Shown here: in pieces, positions 50,701 to 60,800 of the stretch
How the letters are laid out: each line of letters starts with the position of its first letter
How positions within the stretch are numbered: the first letter of the stretch is position 1
NCBI GenBank assembly: GCA_947632035.1
Contig: CANRNR010000008.1
Location: 1-64,000 of the forward strand
Source: an uncultured Clostridia bacterium
GTDB taxonomy: Bacteria > Bacillota > Clostridia > TANB77 > CAG-508
Direction: 5' to 3'
DNA length: 64,000 nucleotides
Translations under genes and position numbers: made by a program
The notes under the pieces: model-generated
What the model was told of the DNA's origin: nothing
The model's input: the letters and a program-made list of their open reading frames with translations, nothing else
Databases searched by the model: none

Positions 50701-52067
50701 ATGCTCAAATTAAGCTAAATTCTGATGGATTCACTTATCCTGAATTAAATCATCCTGAATATACATTCAATTATAATAATCTAACAAAAGGTTATTCATA
50801 TTATTACGTCGTATTTGCTTATGATATGTATGATTTATATGATATCAAATCTTCAGAAGGAATGATAAGTAGTAATCATGCACCAGTAATAAAAAGTCAT
50901 AGTCTTAATAATTTATCAGTTGATTCTTTTGATGTAAATGTATTAGCTACTGATAAAAATAATAATGACTTAACTTATTACTTATTTGCATTACCAAATA
51001 TAAATGCTGAAAATGAACACACAGCTGTGTTTGATGATGCTTTTGTTCAAAAATTGGTAAAACATATTTTATCTGGATTATATAATGAAGATGGCAGCAT
51101 AAATGGAGGATACATTTCTGAACATATAGGAGAAGATACTGATCTTAATGTTACAGCAAGTTGGAAGCAACAGATCCAGAAGGGAGTACAAAATACCAAT
51201 ATTACTTTAAAAGCTAGTAGTTTAAAACAATATGATTATTATAGATACGTTGTAATCGTTATTGATCCTGATGGTTTATATGATTATCGTCAATCTGATG
51301 AATTTAGAACATATTGCCCAGGCTACATTTGGTGCGATAATCAAACTATACCATGTACTAGATGTAATGGCAATAAACAAATTTCGTGTCTCGACATAGG
51401 TGGTGAAAGAAGAGAACCATATACCGAACAAAGTACAGGATATTACGAGTCAGGATATAAAATATACTGTGCTAATTGTGGTACATACTTAGGAAAAACT
51501 GGAACTTGGAGTACTCAAAGCGGTGGAGGACCAGTAGATGAAAGCGAGTACAGATCAAATAAAACAGAACATGCTAAAAAACTAGTAAATTGTAATGCTT
51601 GTAATGGAAAAGGATTAAAATGTGAGCATGGTTCAACTGAACCACATAAAGTTATGTGTACAGGGCCATTTACAACAACAGTACCATGTAGCCTTTGCGG
51701 AGGAAGCAAGGAGATATCTGCAGATGACTGCTTGAAAGGTGGAACATATGAAGAGGTAGTATATCCGGATGAACATGGTAATCGTGGACAATGTGCTAGC
51801 GTAGCAAGTGGAGGATGCGGACGAGATAACGTCGTTGATTATACAATAGTTAGATGTAAAAATTGCAACAGAATTGTTGGTGGCGGTGCTGGATGCATTG
51901 CATGTAGTTGGTCTACAACCATTCCATCAGAGCACCCTTTCGGAAACATGAAGTGTCCACAATGTGGTGGAACAGGAGTACAAACAGTATCAGCACCATG
52001 TAAGCATGGACAATTAGGTCCTCACCCATATTGTGAACACGACAGAATGGAAAAACACAACGACTAA
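38709..52067 (+). CDS. 4452-aa secreted protein: dockerin, 18 Ig-like repeats, CxxC zinc-finger tail
   Basis: Signal peptide about 1-30. The N-terminal module (KYIVSEEENTITRVLPETT...NVGTGMVM) is homologous to that of the previous gene, followed by a dockerin (about 115-185: DLNKDGIMGDIE at 122, DLTNDGKINQID at 159). Then come about 18 tandem units of about 190 residues (about 434-3840), each with a WTN...RLTDG Ig-like module and a SGLAKIEWYY...YDVAGN module. A Big2-like domain and an fn3-like region follow. The tail (about 4200-4452) has repeated CxxC pairs with the CxxCxG pattern of DnaJ-type zinc fingers (CTRCNG, CNACNGKG, CSLCGG, CPQCGGTG). No LPxTG or anchor. It lies 87 bp after the first giant gene with SD AGGAGGG. 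Codon use turns T-ending near 50440. Confidence 0.75.
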   Translation: MGIVKKMLATILIALILLNDLSMLIVYGQEIIRNSDTTEVAKNKISSTKYIVSEEENTITRVLPETTVGIFKGKFNMPKSDVKVYKSEEDLTEVADEENVGTGMVMMHEEGGKMYTTSVIGDLNKDGIMGDIELNLLIKYVSGMGAQDNLEGIAFKSADLTNDGKINQIDITVLIRWVVYRELELPEITIPEAPTIKILEGEEGENGWYKGNVTVEIKAPEEDEVEIEKMTYVLEKEEVAESEGNVEGGNNQQGTDQEETTEDTENEVTEIEVEDGEKIELKEDGKYTIKTYSYSKAGKRSIENKREIKLETGIKKLELEVTKVTTNEIGVKVEAEAFSGIKEYTYYIGKIVRSTRHDEETEEDVEEKTIEYGEGIVTSEPEYVFKVLEDDTEYGVKVEVKSIAGNEKVEEKEEKTLKISTLTEENVEIVKSTDEWTNENIEVEIKVSEEANPEGKYEVEYKKGEGDWEKYTGPIEVEENTDITVRLTDGNNYSEEVTKSIENIDKTAPEGRIEVKETTTKEIKIEVKDAKDEQSGIESYTYYIGIKNDEGEFQYREVKKYEEGEEEGADEKLNCTYERLRQDEEYRVVVEIKDKAGNVNRIEETVRTKKMPEIGVADIEIGYSNTEWTNENVTVTIKVRDGVDTQDCILEYSLDGGKTWQKYEDDVEVEITENTNIIVRLTDGVNELEVASGKVSNIDKENPQGSLKVKETRSNRIAVEVEGMDEISGVKAYSYYIGTKDDAGEVKYTKVGYEERNLKPREKGQESYVYSKLTKETEYYVKVEIEDQAGNKIELVETRKTQKVPALNEQNMTYEKSEEDWTKEDVIIKVEVDEDVDMDEFHVEYTTDGGKTWHEYDPETGIVVEENTDVEVRLSDGDNGGEGTDITVDNIDKTAPKVEIKENKSTSGTIEVEVEATDDQSGIDKYVYYLGKKNENGEIEYEKYAESKENTYRYEDLDQDTDYYIKVEVVDNVGNVGEALAEEKTLRIPDGSEIITLEKDREEWTNGNVTVTITYKETVYYVEYSIDGENWKRSTNSGERIIIEENTTVLARLTDGRNVGVPTSIKITNIDKVNPVVVDYQVPRINSDGFIEEIHLTDNLSGISNITWYIREKGTKQYTQAKETLTVQEGLKAGETDVTKQKLYKGLRTGTYEIYAQVFDVSGNKVETEVQEVTLIPVQELNEENTRIIVEPSTWTNEDVKVTIETDVDLEDGGYSIEYSLDGKKYESYIADIGVEVSKNGKVYARLTDGVNVGKETSKEITNIDKDLPEVEGIQIAEVTSKRIKTTINMQDKLSGLGKIVWYYKHVEDKDYKQEEKVYTELKGNERGSLDQITGELDLTEKKAGMYSIYAEVYDVAGNMFKAQEIIANTTEIPTGDEAFTMSQDPTTWTNGEVTVTMKLEEKGEGYTIEYSTDGKKWTEGTKVTVDENKTVHARLTDGVNVGESQSLKLTNIDKVPVSAEAITVKSVTTNSMTAQINVQDLDSGLGKIEWFYKHNDDDKYTQVDQVYQTLNEKNKGSVKKETKELILEKIKGGNYEIYAKIYDVAGNVVTAEKVVQTTTQVPSGNEALTMIVKPETWTNKKVIVTLTSEVPDYIVEYSTDGKEYLAGTSVEVDINKRVYGRLTDGVNNGEPKYIDVTNIDKIAPTVGEITLKTNTTKTITAQVNIEDGESGLGKIEWYYAKEGDVNYSLIEQEYQKLNVKDKGETEQVTKELVLEDLSGGNYDIYAKVYDVAGNVKQSSTSKLKTSNMPEGSLGIIMTKDPDHWTNGQVTVNMSLTGNMEGYSIEYSTDNMNWTLGTSTKVDENKTVYARLSDGINKGQPTSTTVTKIDTDNPIVQSIQIKSRTTKAITAEIGMQDKLSGIAKLEWYYKNSNQSQYTVKEVPYQTINGDTAGRTDVVTNELELTNIDSGKYTIYAKVYDVAGNEIDSESLVIDTVKIPMGASAFTMEQTPTTWTKEQVTVTINLEDEARGYDVEYSTDGRTWQKGTEVTLDENTTVHARLSDGINKGQSQSITISNIDRTNAVVGEVKVEETTTNSIVASLDVQDIDSGLGKIEWLYKNSTEEGYRQEEQNYQTLYGAKAGKTEKQTKELSLDNINSGNYEIYAKVYDVAGNVVDAKAMRIDTQAIPTADESIEMLARPAYWTNDNVVVKLTNSAVGGYSTQYSLDGKTYKIGTSVEVDSNKTVYGRLTDGQNNGEPTHIDIGNIDKKAPEVGEITLKSNTTKTITAKVTVRDELSGLAKIEWFYKKQGQANYEKVEESYKEINGKTPGDTSSLEKELTMEELSSGIYDIYVKVYDVAGNVIQSKIQNLPTSSVSSGETSITVSKNPTHWTNGEVTLTFGLVSGVTGYSVQYSTDGQAWTKGNSVSVKENGTVLSRLYDGENTGTPLRTIIENIDTEGPRVENIQIQSVTSKSIVASLTMQDTLSGISKIEWYYKNSNVDDYTQKDEKYKEINSEDPGDRTTLKKQLELTKIPAGTYSIYAKVYDVAGNVTTSDSIMVKTIQIPSANEAFTMNQNPTTWTNSEVTVNMELVSGASEYDIEYSKDGRQWNKGAQVKLNANGVVHARLTDDVSTGESKSLKVENIDTVLPEAGTITEKNVTSSSLTAEVTIQDTLSGLAKIEWQYKKSDESQFKTKIEEYRVMKGSDRGENIEKVSQLKLDNLSQGTYNIKAYVYDIAGNQREIAQKDINIKTIPSLTKDVNVTFTQTPINWTNDNVKVSINSTESGYGLEYSKDGNKWYEYIGPVMAEGNGTISARLTDGINSGAPASTQISNIDKDLPLIVGSIGTKAKTPNSITAQVTVQDVLSGIAKIEWYYLKQGQSNYEKIEEEYQKINGNTPGETTQVTKEILIENLSIGTYEVYVKVYDVAGNVEQSKTANLETASMPSGETAITMTKDPITWTNKTVTVNMQLASEVTGYSIEYSTDGAIWIPGNSVTVRQNGEVLARLSDGINKGEPKRLPINNIDTTNPEVGEIQTNNVTSNSISAQISIRDVLSGLAKVEWYYRRSGEEQYELITEKLHDMNVESGGSTAQTVSTLSAKNLKSGTYNIFARVYDVAGNVIDSRTAVIETIKMPSGEGAFTMSQEPTYWTKDPVTVKIQNKTQEYDVEYSTNGGNTWYTGTQVALSTNGTVLARLTDGENHGESQQIKVENIDTTGPNLNSIQTVNVTSRDITLSLTAKDLESGLAKITWFYKRAEDAYKEQTETWHNINDSQHGITTEKNIPVQLRDLKGGLYSIYAEVYDVAGNVARSNEMSVQTILIPSAETSINMDYTPKTWTNGKVTVTMNLTNGVSGYNIEYSIDNGSSWQTGNSVEVDSNRTVQARLTDGENSGAAKELTIGNIDTQSPTSTTITQTAVTSKSISVQLTAKDEQSGLSKVEWYHKRNEDNGDYQMTPVNYADMKGSNQGLLTDTVVPLNLTSLTSGTYSIYAQIYDVAGNVIRTSDTIQITTTPIPAGEGSLNITHSPTIWTKNHVTVTVQNNVVGYDVEYSVNGGASWQTGTSIDVDSNKTIQARLTDGINSGDIKNYTINNIDTNNPTSTAITEISKTSTTISVKLTAKDLESGLAKVDWYYKKNGDSGDYKVITKTYAQMNSADRGPIIDTEVPQVFEDLTSGTYSIYAQIYDVAGNMIRSSNTIEIATVEIPSGEASLNIVQSPSGQWTNRPVTVTISKVGTGLDDYYIEYSTGGSWTRGESLTVYTNGTTVNARLTDGTNPGTAKSLTVNNIDYTPPTIVSSRGSNTPSNSGTISIFEFNDNPIPPNGESGVTQISFSKVAGQYSWEDVEKGRPGYVKTVNGSQANGTWYVYVKDEAGNISNATTVSVTGVVDTVSNLNITTKDITIKEGETAQIQMTYNGTPSSITYTSRDNGTASVTTGLSGGLVEGVKKGSTVIDITVHNYDGTTITGTVNVTVLPNDHYIIITDHSYEFTSDTSLSIKADLYDNNGCLLHLINILFEVKPGEQFTPPSISEIESKLLEYRIGDNESREKGLKEWVYTRFGVNAQIKLNSDGFTYPELNHPEYTFNYNNLTKGYSYYYVVFAYDMYDLYDIKSSEGMISSNHAPVIKSHSLNNLSVDSFDVNVLATDKNNNDLTYYLFALPNINAENEHTAVFDDAFVQKLVKHILSGLYNEDGSINGGYISEHIGEDTDLNVTASWKQQIQKGVQNTNITLKASSLKQYDYYRYVVIVIDPDGLYDYRQSDEFRTYCPGYIWCDNQTIPCTRCNGNKQISCLDIGGERREPYTEQSTGYYESGYKIYCANCGTYLGKTGTWSTQSGGGPVDESEYRSNKTEHAKKLVNCNACNGKGLKCEHGSTEPHKVMCTGPFTTTVPCSLCGGSKEISADDCLKGGTYEEVVYPDEHGNRGQCASVASGGCGRDNVVDYTIVRCKNCNRIVGGGAGCIACSWSTTIPSEHPFGNMKCPQCGGTGVQTVSAPCKHGQLGPHPYCEHDRMEKHND
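40011..50180 (+). repeat. Tandem coding repeat region of the 4452-aa protein
   Basis: About 18 units of about 560 bp. Several share long stretches, so slippage or recombination could change the copy number. Later units are more alike than the first ones, suggesting recent expansion. Confidence 0.75.
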
Positions 52068-52077
52068 GATATAATAA

Positions 52078-52137
52078 AAAATAATAATATGCTCATAATA
52101 TTAGAAAAATCTAATATTTAGGGCATATTATTTTTAT
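52078..52137 (+). terminator. Terminator after the 4452-aa gene
   Basis: A long stem pairs AAAATAATAATATGC and ATAATATTAG with CTAATATTT and GCATATTATTTTT. The gap to the next gene has no other feature. Confidence 0.7.
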
Positions 52138-52344
52138 AATACTTGAAAATAAATAATATTATAATTTTTTCTAAAATATTAATATTTTTTAAAAATCAAA
52201 TAATATAATAATTTTTCGACTAAATATTGACAATTTTTTAAAATTAAATATAATTATAGTAGATTAAAAGGTAATCGTTCAATATAAACAAATATTAAAC
52301 GATTATGATTAAAATAAAAATACAAAAGAAAGGAGAGAGTTAAA

Positions 52345-52815
52345 ATAGACAAGAAAAAAATTATTATAATAAGTTGCATCATATTGGTAATACTAATTTT
52401 AATATTAAGTGTAACACTATATTTTGTCTTTTTTAAAGCACAACCTCAAGATGTAGATAATGACCAAGTAGAAAATTATTCACAAGAATTAGAAGATGGA
52501 ACAAAAGTTAACACTAGCTCAAAACTTTCAGAAACCAAACAAATAGAAGATGGTTTAGAAATTACAGACATAAGTTTAACAGAAAGTAATAATTTAACTA
52601 GTTTATTAGGAAAAATTACGAATAAAACAAATGAAAAAAAGGGAGACTATCTTATAACTATTACTTTTGTAAATAAAAATGGTGAAAAGTTAACAGAAAA
52701 TGAAGTATATGTAAAAAGCTTAGACCCAGGCGAAACTACAACATTAAGTTCAAAAACGAGCTTTGACTATACAGACGCTTATGACATAATAATAGAAAAG
52801 AAGAGTGTCGATTAA
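52345..52815 (+). CDS. Small membrane-anchored protein, probable ATA start
   Basis: About 156 residues. The frame is open from ATA 52345, 9 nt after GGAG (52332-52335); the next standard start, TTG 52384, has no SD and would cut off the Lys-rich head (DKKKIIIIS) of the membrane helix. N-in helix about 6-30, acidic linker, then a small beta-rich outer domain (SLTESNNLTSLLGKITNKTN, LITITFVNKNGEKL, LDPGETTTLSS) resembling FxLYD-type domains of clostridial surface proteins. It lies between the giant gene and the cohesin gene, so it may serve the display system. Function unknown. Confidence 0.65.
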   Translation: MDKKKIIIISCIILVILILILSVTLYFVFFKAQPQDVDNDQVENYSQELEDGTKVNTSSKLSETKQIEDGLEITDISLTESNNLTSLLGKITNKTNEKKGDYLITITFVNKNGEKLTENEVYVKSLDPGETTTLSSKTSFDYTDAYDIIIEKKSVD

Positions 52816-52866
52816 TTTTAAAATTAGATTTTTGTAAAAACAAAAAAGAAAGGAACGGTAGATAAA

Positions 52867-53799
<933 letters not shown>

Positions 53800-53825
53800 T
53801 TTATAAAATTATAATACTATAAAAA

Positions 53826-53854
53826 AATTAGGGCTATTTACAAATAGCCCTAAT
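53826..53854 (+). terminator. Terminator-like hairpin after the cohesin gene
   Basis: TTAGGGCTATTT pairs with AAATAGCCCTAA; weak T tail. Confidence 0.7.
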
Positions 53855-53929
53855 AATTTATATAAAAGTAAATTAAATATAAAGTTATAAATGCAATTAT
53901 ATAAAAAACAATGCAAAAGGGGTGATATA

Positions 53930-54568
53930 ATGCAAAACTTTGATATAAGTTCTAATGATAAAAAGAATGATAATATAAATTCTAATAGCGACAGAGCATC
54001 AAAATATTGTTATGAAAATACGAATGTTTTAATAAATAATTTAAATATAAGAAACTCAAAAGATTTAAGCTTTTATGAAGCAAAAATAACAGCAGCAAAA
54101 TCTTTAGACTTAAGGCAAAAAGGAGTTACAGGTAAATTTGATAAAGAACATTTTTTATCAATTCATAAATATTTATTTGAAGATATTTACCCATTTGCAG
54201 GAAAATTTAGAGAAGAAAATATTGCAAAAGGAGAGTTCAGATTTGCAATGTGGGAATACATTGAACAAGAATTAGATAAGTTATTAGAAAGCTTAAAAAA
54301 AGAAAATTATTTAGCTAATTTATCAAAGGAAGAAATGGCAAAAAGGCTTAGTTATTACTTATCAGAGTTAAATGTACTCCACCCTTTCAGAGAAGGAAAT
54401 GGACGTGCAAACAGAGAGTTCATTAGACAATTAGCATTAAAAAATGGCTACAACTTAAACTTAAGCAAAAGCACACCTAAGGAAATTTTAGAAGCAAGCA
54501 TAGAATCTGTGATAGATACCAAAAAATTAGAAGAAGTAATATATAGATGTTTAGATAATCTATATTAA
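53930..54568 (+). CDS. Fic-domain AMP-transferase-like protein
   Basis: About 212 residues from ATG 53930, just after AAGGGGTG; ATG 53891 lacks an SD. Fic core with HPFREGNGRANREF (His151), matching the HPFx(D/E)GNGR(x)xR catalytic consensus, and the upstream FAGKFREENI flap. Fic proteins AMPylate targets, and several are toxins held off by VbhA-like antitoxins. A candidate antitoxin is encoded at 33677. No in-protein inhibitory motif was recognised. No CGG codons. Confidence 0.8.
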   Translation: MQNFDISSNDKKNDNINSNSDRASKYCYENTNVLINNLNIRNSKDLSFYEAKITAAKSLDLRQKGVTGKFDKEHFLSIHKYLFEDIYPFAGKFREENIAKGEFRFAMWEYIEQELDKLLESLKKENYLANLSKEEMAKRLSYYLSELNVLHPFREGNGRANREFIRQLALKNGYNLNLSKSTPKEILEASIESVIDTKKLEEVIYRCLDNLY

Positions 54569-54689
54569 TTATTACAAACAAAAAACTTACGGAAATACAA
54601 GATGAAGAAAAATAAGGCAAAAAAATAGTCAAAATGTGACAAAAATGTAAATAATTTTTAATAATAAACCAAAATAAATAATCCGTAAA

Positions 54690-54724
54690 GAAAGCTGGTA
54701 AATGGTGCAATTTACCAGCTTTCT
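54690..54724 (+). terminator. Terminator between the Fic gene and the adhesin gene
   Basis: AAAGCTGGTAAA pairs with TTTACCAGCTTT. Confidence 0.8.
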
Positions 54725-54833
54725 TGCTGTTTACAAGCTCTTTACAAGAATTTATAATTATATATATAAATATAAACTTTAAAACTATGTTTTATATTAT
54801 TTTTTATTGTTTTTGTATGGAGGTAAACTACAC

Positions 54834-57800
54834 ATGGATGAGAATCAAAACCAAAATGAAAATTTAAACGAAAAGGAGAAAATTCCTAAAGCAATTTTGC
54901 CAAATGCTAAGAAGAAAAGAATTAGAGAAAAAGCAAAGATTATTAAGGCTAAACGTAAAGCTAAAGCTGAAGCAAATAAAGAAAATGGCGAAAAACAAGC
55001 GAAAGGCCTAAGGCAAAAGCTACTAATAGGAGCAAGTGTACTTGCTACAGCAATAGTGCTAGTAATAGCCTTAGTAGGAAGCTATAACCAAATAAAGCCT
55101 CAAGATATGGGTGAAATTGCAAGGTCTATGACATATGGCAAAGTTAATACAGGAGATGAAGATGTATCAGAAACTGGCGGTAATGTCGAGTTTGATGCGT
55201 TCTTTTTGCGTGACTTAAACTATGATGGAATAGCAGATGGAATAAGGGGAAGTTCAAGAAAAGTAGGAGAAGAAGATATTCTATATATGGAATTAAACGT
55301 TCAAAAAAGTGGACGTTTAGAAAATGGTGTAATTACCATAGAAGGAGATAACTTTTACTTAAAAGCAGCTATACCAAAAGATAAAGAAGTACAAGAAAAT
55401 GCAATAGGAAATAATATAAAAAAGATAAAACTAAATACAATAAAAAGTGGAACACAAAAATTATTAACAGGAATAGTATGTTCAGGAGACTACAGCTATG
55501 AAAGTACAAAAACATCAGCAATAGGAAAAGACACAAGCAAATATACAGGAAAAGGAAAAGTAACATTAAAAGGAACATACATACCAGATGATGGAAGTGA
55601 AGGAACTCCATTTACAAAAGAAGTAGAATTTGATGTAGACTGGCACGGAACAGTAAAAGCTCAAATGGGTACATTAAATAGAACTCAATACCTATCAACA
55701 GCAATAGATGAAGAAAATGAAACATTTACAGTAAAACATGTTATAGAAATGCGAGAAGTAAATAATGAATTAAACATAAAAAAAGCATATATAGAAACTG
55801 AAATACCACAACTAAGTGGATATAATCCAGATACAGTAAAAGTAACAGGAAGTAATGTAGAATTTCATTATGACCCAGCTACAAGGAAATTAACAGCAGA
55901 ATCAAACGCAGTATTAAATGAGAAAAAAGTGATAACAACACAAGCATATGATGGAATATATGGAAGTCATAGGTATAATAAATTCAATATAGAAATAGTA
56001 TACCCATTAGAAGCATATCAAGAGGTAGGGGCAGATACCATTGAACACCAAATGACAGTAAAGGGATACTATGAAGGATATAATAATGAACATGATGAAT
56101 TCCCACATCCATATAAATCAAATGAAGTAAAAGCCACATTTGTATTAAGAATAAAAAATCCATCAGGAACAGTAGCAAGATTTGATGTAGTAGTAGGAAA
56201 ATATGTATCTAAACCAACATACAACTATATAATATCAAAAGAAAAACCATTAAAAATATATAATGGATTATCAGAAAAAGAAGATAATGATTTATATACA
56301 GTAAGATGGGAAGGCTACACAGGTTCAGGTGGTGCAGATAAAATAATGGTAATGAAAGAAACCAAAGACAATGAAGCACAAGTATCAGATGAATTCTTAA
56401 AAACAGGTGGACAATATGAAAGTATGGAAAATGTAACATCTAACATAGGAATATATTTTTCATATGTAAATAGCATATTAGGCGAAAACGGAGAAATAAA
56501 AGTATATGATGATGAATTAAATGAATTACTTATGACGTTTAATAAAGAAAATTGGAACCAATATAGCGAAAGTAACCCATATACTTATGATAGACCTATA
56601 AAACATATAAGAATAGAAACAAGTGCAACTAAGGCAGAAGCATCATTATATGTATACAATATAAAGAAATTAGATGATGAATATATAACTACGCATTATA
56701 CAGAAGAAGCTTTTTATAACTTACAAGAAATTAAATCAACATTAAATGGATATTTGGGTGGTGGCCATATAAATACAGATACACATAGTGCAAAATATGA
56801 AGCACCATATACAATGGCAGAAATAACTTTAAGTAAAAATACATTATCAACACAAGTAACAGAAAAGAACTTTAAAATAACATTAAAAGCAGAAGCAAAC
56901 ACAGCATATAACCAAGTAAAATGGCAAAATGGAGCATTTTTAGTAAAGCTACCAAAAGATATAGTAGATGTAGAAATAAATGAAGTTAAAAGTACAGATA
57001 CAAGTGTAAATATACTAAGTTCTGAGCAATATAAAGAAGGAGAAAACTGCTATATAAAAATAAACACAGAAAATGGTACTCCAACAACATTTGATGTAAT
57101 AATAGATTGTAATATAACTCCAAATCCAACAGCAACAACACAAACTGAACAAATAGAACTACAATACAGTAATGAAAATGCAGTAGCATATTTGAATAAA
57201 GTACAAGATACAAATGATATAAATGGAAACTTAAATAGAACAGAAAATATAGGAACAGCGAGTATAAGCTTAAATCTAGTATCACCAAGTTCATTACTTA
57301 CAAGTGAAACAATAACAGAATATGATGGTAAACAAAGCATTACTGTTGCACCACAGATAGCCCTTATAGAAAAAAAACAAAAAACAGCCAAAATCAATAT
57401 TCAAATGTCAAATAATTATGATAGAACAATAAGTGAAATAAAAATATTAGGAAGAATACCTCATATAGAAAATAAATATGTAATAAATGGTGAAAATTTA
57501 GGCTCTGAATTTGATACAACAATGCAAGGAGCAATAATACTTCCAGAAGGCTTGAAATCAATAGCAAAAGTATATTATAGCGATAATATAGATGCTACAA
57601 AAGATTTAACACTATCAAGTAATAACTGGCAAGAAAGCCCAACTAGTTTTGAAAATATAAAAAGCTATTTAATAGATTTAGGAGATAATAAAATAGAGAA
57701 AGATGCAAAATATGAAATAAGTTATAAAGTATCAATACCACTAGAGGTAAACTATAACCAAGTATCATATAGCCACCATGCAGCATACTTTAGCTTAGAT

Positions 57801-60800
57801 ACTACAGAAGGAAGATACCCAACACAAACCGAGCCAAACAAAGTAGGATTAATGATAGCTAAACAATATGACTTAGAATTAATAAAATACCAAAAAGGAA
57901 AAGAAAACACAGTAGCAGGGGCAACATATTTAATCAAAGAAGAAGGAGCAGAAGAAGGAAAAACAAGAATAACAGATACAAGTGGAACATTAACATTAGA
58001 AGACTTATATGTAGATAAAACATATGTAATAAAAGAAATAAAAAGCCCAGCAAACTATGAACTAAATGAATCAGAAATAAAATTTAAAGTAACAGAAGAA
58101 GATGGAGTATTAAAATTAGTAGATGAAATAACAGTTAATGGAAATGCAAAATCAATAAAGGTAATAGAGCCACAAGATGATGGAAAATATAAAGTGGAAC
58201 TACAAGTAGAAGATGAAGTAAAAGCAAATTTAAAAATAGTAAAAACAGCAAAAGGAGTAGGTACACCTTTAAATGGAGTACGATTTAAAATAACAGGAAA
58301 GAATTGCATAACGACAAATGCAAATGGAGAGGCAACTTTAACAGGATTAAGTATAGGAGAGCAATATACCCTAGAAGAAATAAAAGCAGATGGGTATTAT
58401 TTAGCAAAAAAGATAACATTTATAATAAATAAAAATGATGCAAGCTATACAGTAGAAAAAACAGAAGAAGGCAATCAAAACTTAGTAAAAAATGCAGAAA
58501 TACAAGAAATAGATAATATTCCAACATTAATCTTAAACATAGATAACGAAAAGATACCAGAATATACATTAAAAATAAAGAAAGTAGTAAAAGGAAAAGA
58601 TACACCACTAGAAGGAGCAAAATTTAGACTATTTAAAGGAACAGAAAAAGTAGCAGACTACACAACAGATGCAGGTGGAAACATAACAATACCAAACTTA
58701 TACCAATATGAAGAAACAAGAAAAGTAGACCAAACATATACACTAAAAGAATTATTAGCACCAGATGGATATGCACAAGTAAAAGATATAACCTTCTATG
58801 TAACAAAAACTGCAGAAGGTTCATTAACCATGGAAGTAAAAGAAGGAAAAATAAGAGACTATACAGTAGAAAATGAAAGTAATACAGTAACAGTAACAAT
58901 AGAAGATAGCCCATCATTTAAACTAATAAAGAAAGATGGAGAAACTGATGTGCCACTACCAGGTACAAAATTTGCAATATACAATGTGGATGATGGAACA
59001 GAACAACTAGCATTAGATAGCAAATATAACATATTAGGACAAAAAGAAGAAATAAATGGAAAAACATACTATACATTAACAACAAACAAACAAGGAGAAA
59101 TAGAAGCAGACTTAAGAGAAGGCTTATACAAAGCAGTAGAAATAAAAACAGAAGATGAAAAATATGAAATAACAAATAATGTATATTACTTTGGAATAGG
59201 AACATCAAGAGAAACAGAAGAAATAATAGCACCAACGTGGGCAACGAGCTTTGGAGAAGATAGTGACTACAGAATGAATTCAGTATTTGCAACTAACGAT
59301 GGAGGATATATAGTAGGAGGATTTTTCAGACGGTGATAGTATAACAGTAGGAGGCTATGAATTAAAGAATAACGGGGCTTCTGATGGACTACTAATCAAA
59401 TATAACAGTAATAATGAGGTCGAATGGGCAACAAGTTTTGGGGGAAGCAGTAATGACTATATATCTTCAGTATCAGAAACCGGTGATGGCGGGTATATAG
59501 TAGGAGGATATTTTAACTCAGAAAGTATAACAGTAGGACATTACAACTTAAAGAATAATAGTAATATTAGTTATGGTACAAATTTTTATTCAGATGGGTT
59601 ATTAATCAAGTATAGAGCAGATAATAGCGTCGAATGGGTAACGAGTTTTGGAGGAGATTATAATGACGAAATAACTTCAGTAGCACAAACGAGTGATGGA
59701 GGATATATAGTAGGAGGATACTTTACTAGCGGAATAACAGTAGGAGGCTATGAATTAAAGAATGACGGGGCTTATGATGGACTACTAATCAAGTATAACA
59801 GCTATAATGAGGTCGAATGGGCAACAAGTATTGAGGATAATTCCGAAAACAAGATAAATTCAGTTGCACAAACTAGTGATGGAGAGTATATAGTTGGAGG
59901 ATATTGGGGGGAGAATGCGGCATCAATTGAAGGTAATGACGGGAGCATAAAAATAGGAGACTATACATTTACAAATAATGGATTGACAGATGCATTATTA
60001 ATTAAGTATAGTGATAATGGTGAAGTTAAGTATGCAACAAGTATTGGAGGAAGTGGTTCTGAACAAATAAATACAGTATCAGCAACTAGTGATGGAGGAT
60101 ATATAGTAGGAGGATGTTTCTCTATTAGTATAACAGTAGGAGAATATAAATTTAATACTGAAAGTGGTAGTAGAATGGATTATGATGGACTACTAATCAA
60201 GTATAGTTCAGACAATAGTGTAGAGTGGGCAACGAGTATTGGGGGATATGGACTTGACCAAATTACTTCAGTAGAACGAACTAGTGATGGCGGGTATATA
60301 GTAGGAGGATTTTTTTCTGACATTATAACGGTAGGAGACTATGAATTAAAGAATAACGGGGCTTATGATGGACTACTAATCAAGTATAGCGCAGACAATA
60401 GTGTAGAGTGGACAACTAGTTTTGGAGGAAATCATTCAGATATGTTAGTTTCAGTTGTTCAAACTAAAGATGAAAGTTATATAGTAGGAGGATCCTTTGA
60501 TTCAGATTTTATCAAAGTAGAAGATTACACATTAACTAATAAATCGTCGTACTCTGGTGTATATACTGGATTGCTAATCGAATACGAACAGAAAGAATTA
60601 ACAAACCCTGTTGCTATAACTGCTACATCAATAGGAAAAAGTAGTAGTGATCAAATAAATGCAGTAGTTCAAACTAGTGATGGAGGCTATATAGTAGGAG
60701 GAATAGGAGAAGTAGGTTTAAGAAAATATAGAATTACAAATGAATTGGAATGGTATATATCTGATATAAGTGTTAATTCAGTAGCCGAAACAAATGACCA

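Noticed and set aside
52000..52067. LPxTG-type anchor at the end of the 4452-aa protein
   Set aside because: The tail is hydrophilic and Cys/His-rich; there is no LPxTG, hydrophobic helix or basic tail.
59321..59336. Homopolymer T indel as cause of the adhesin frame break
   Set aside because: Skipping the C of CGG restores the blade without altering the T run, and is the same event as in three other genes.
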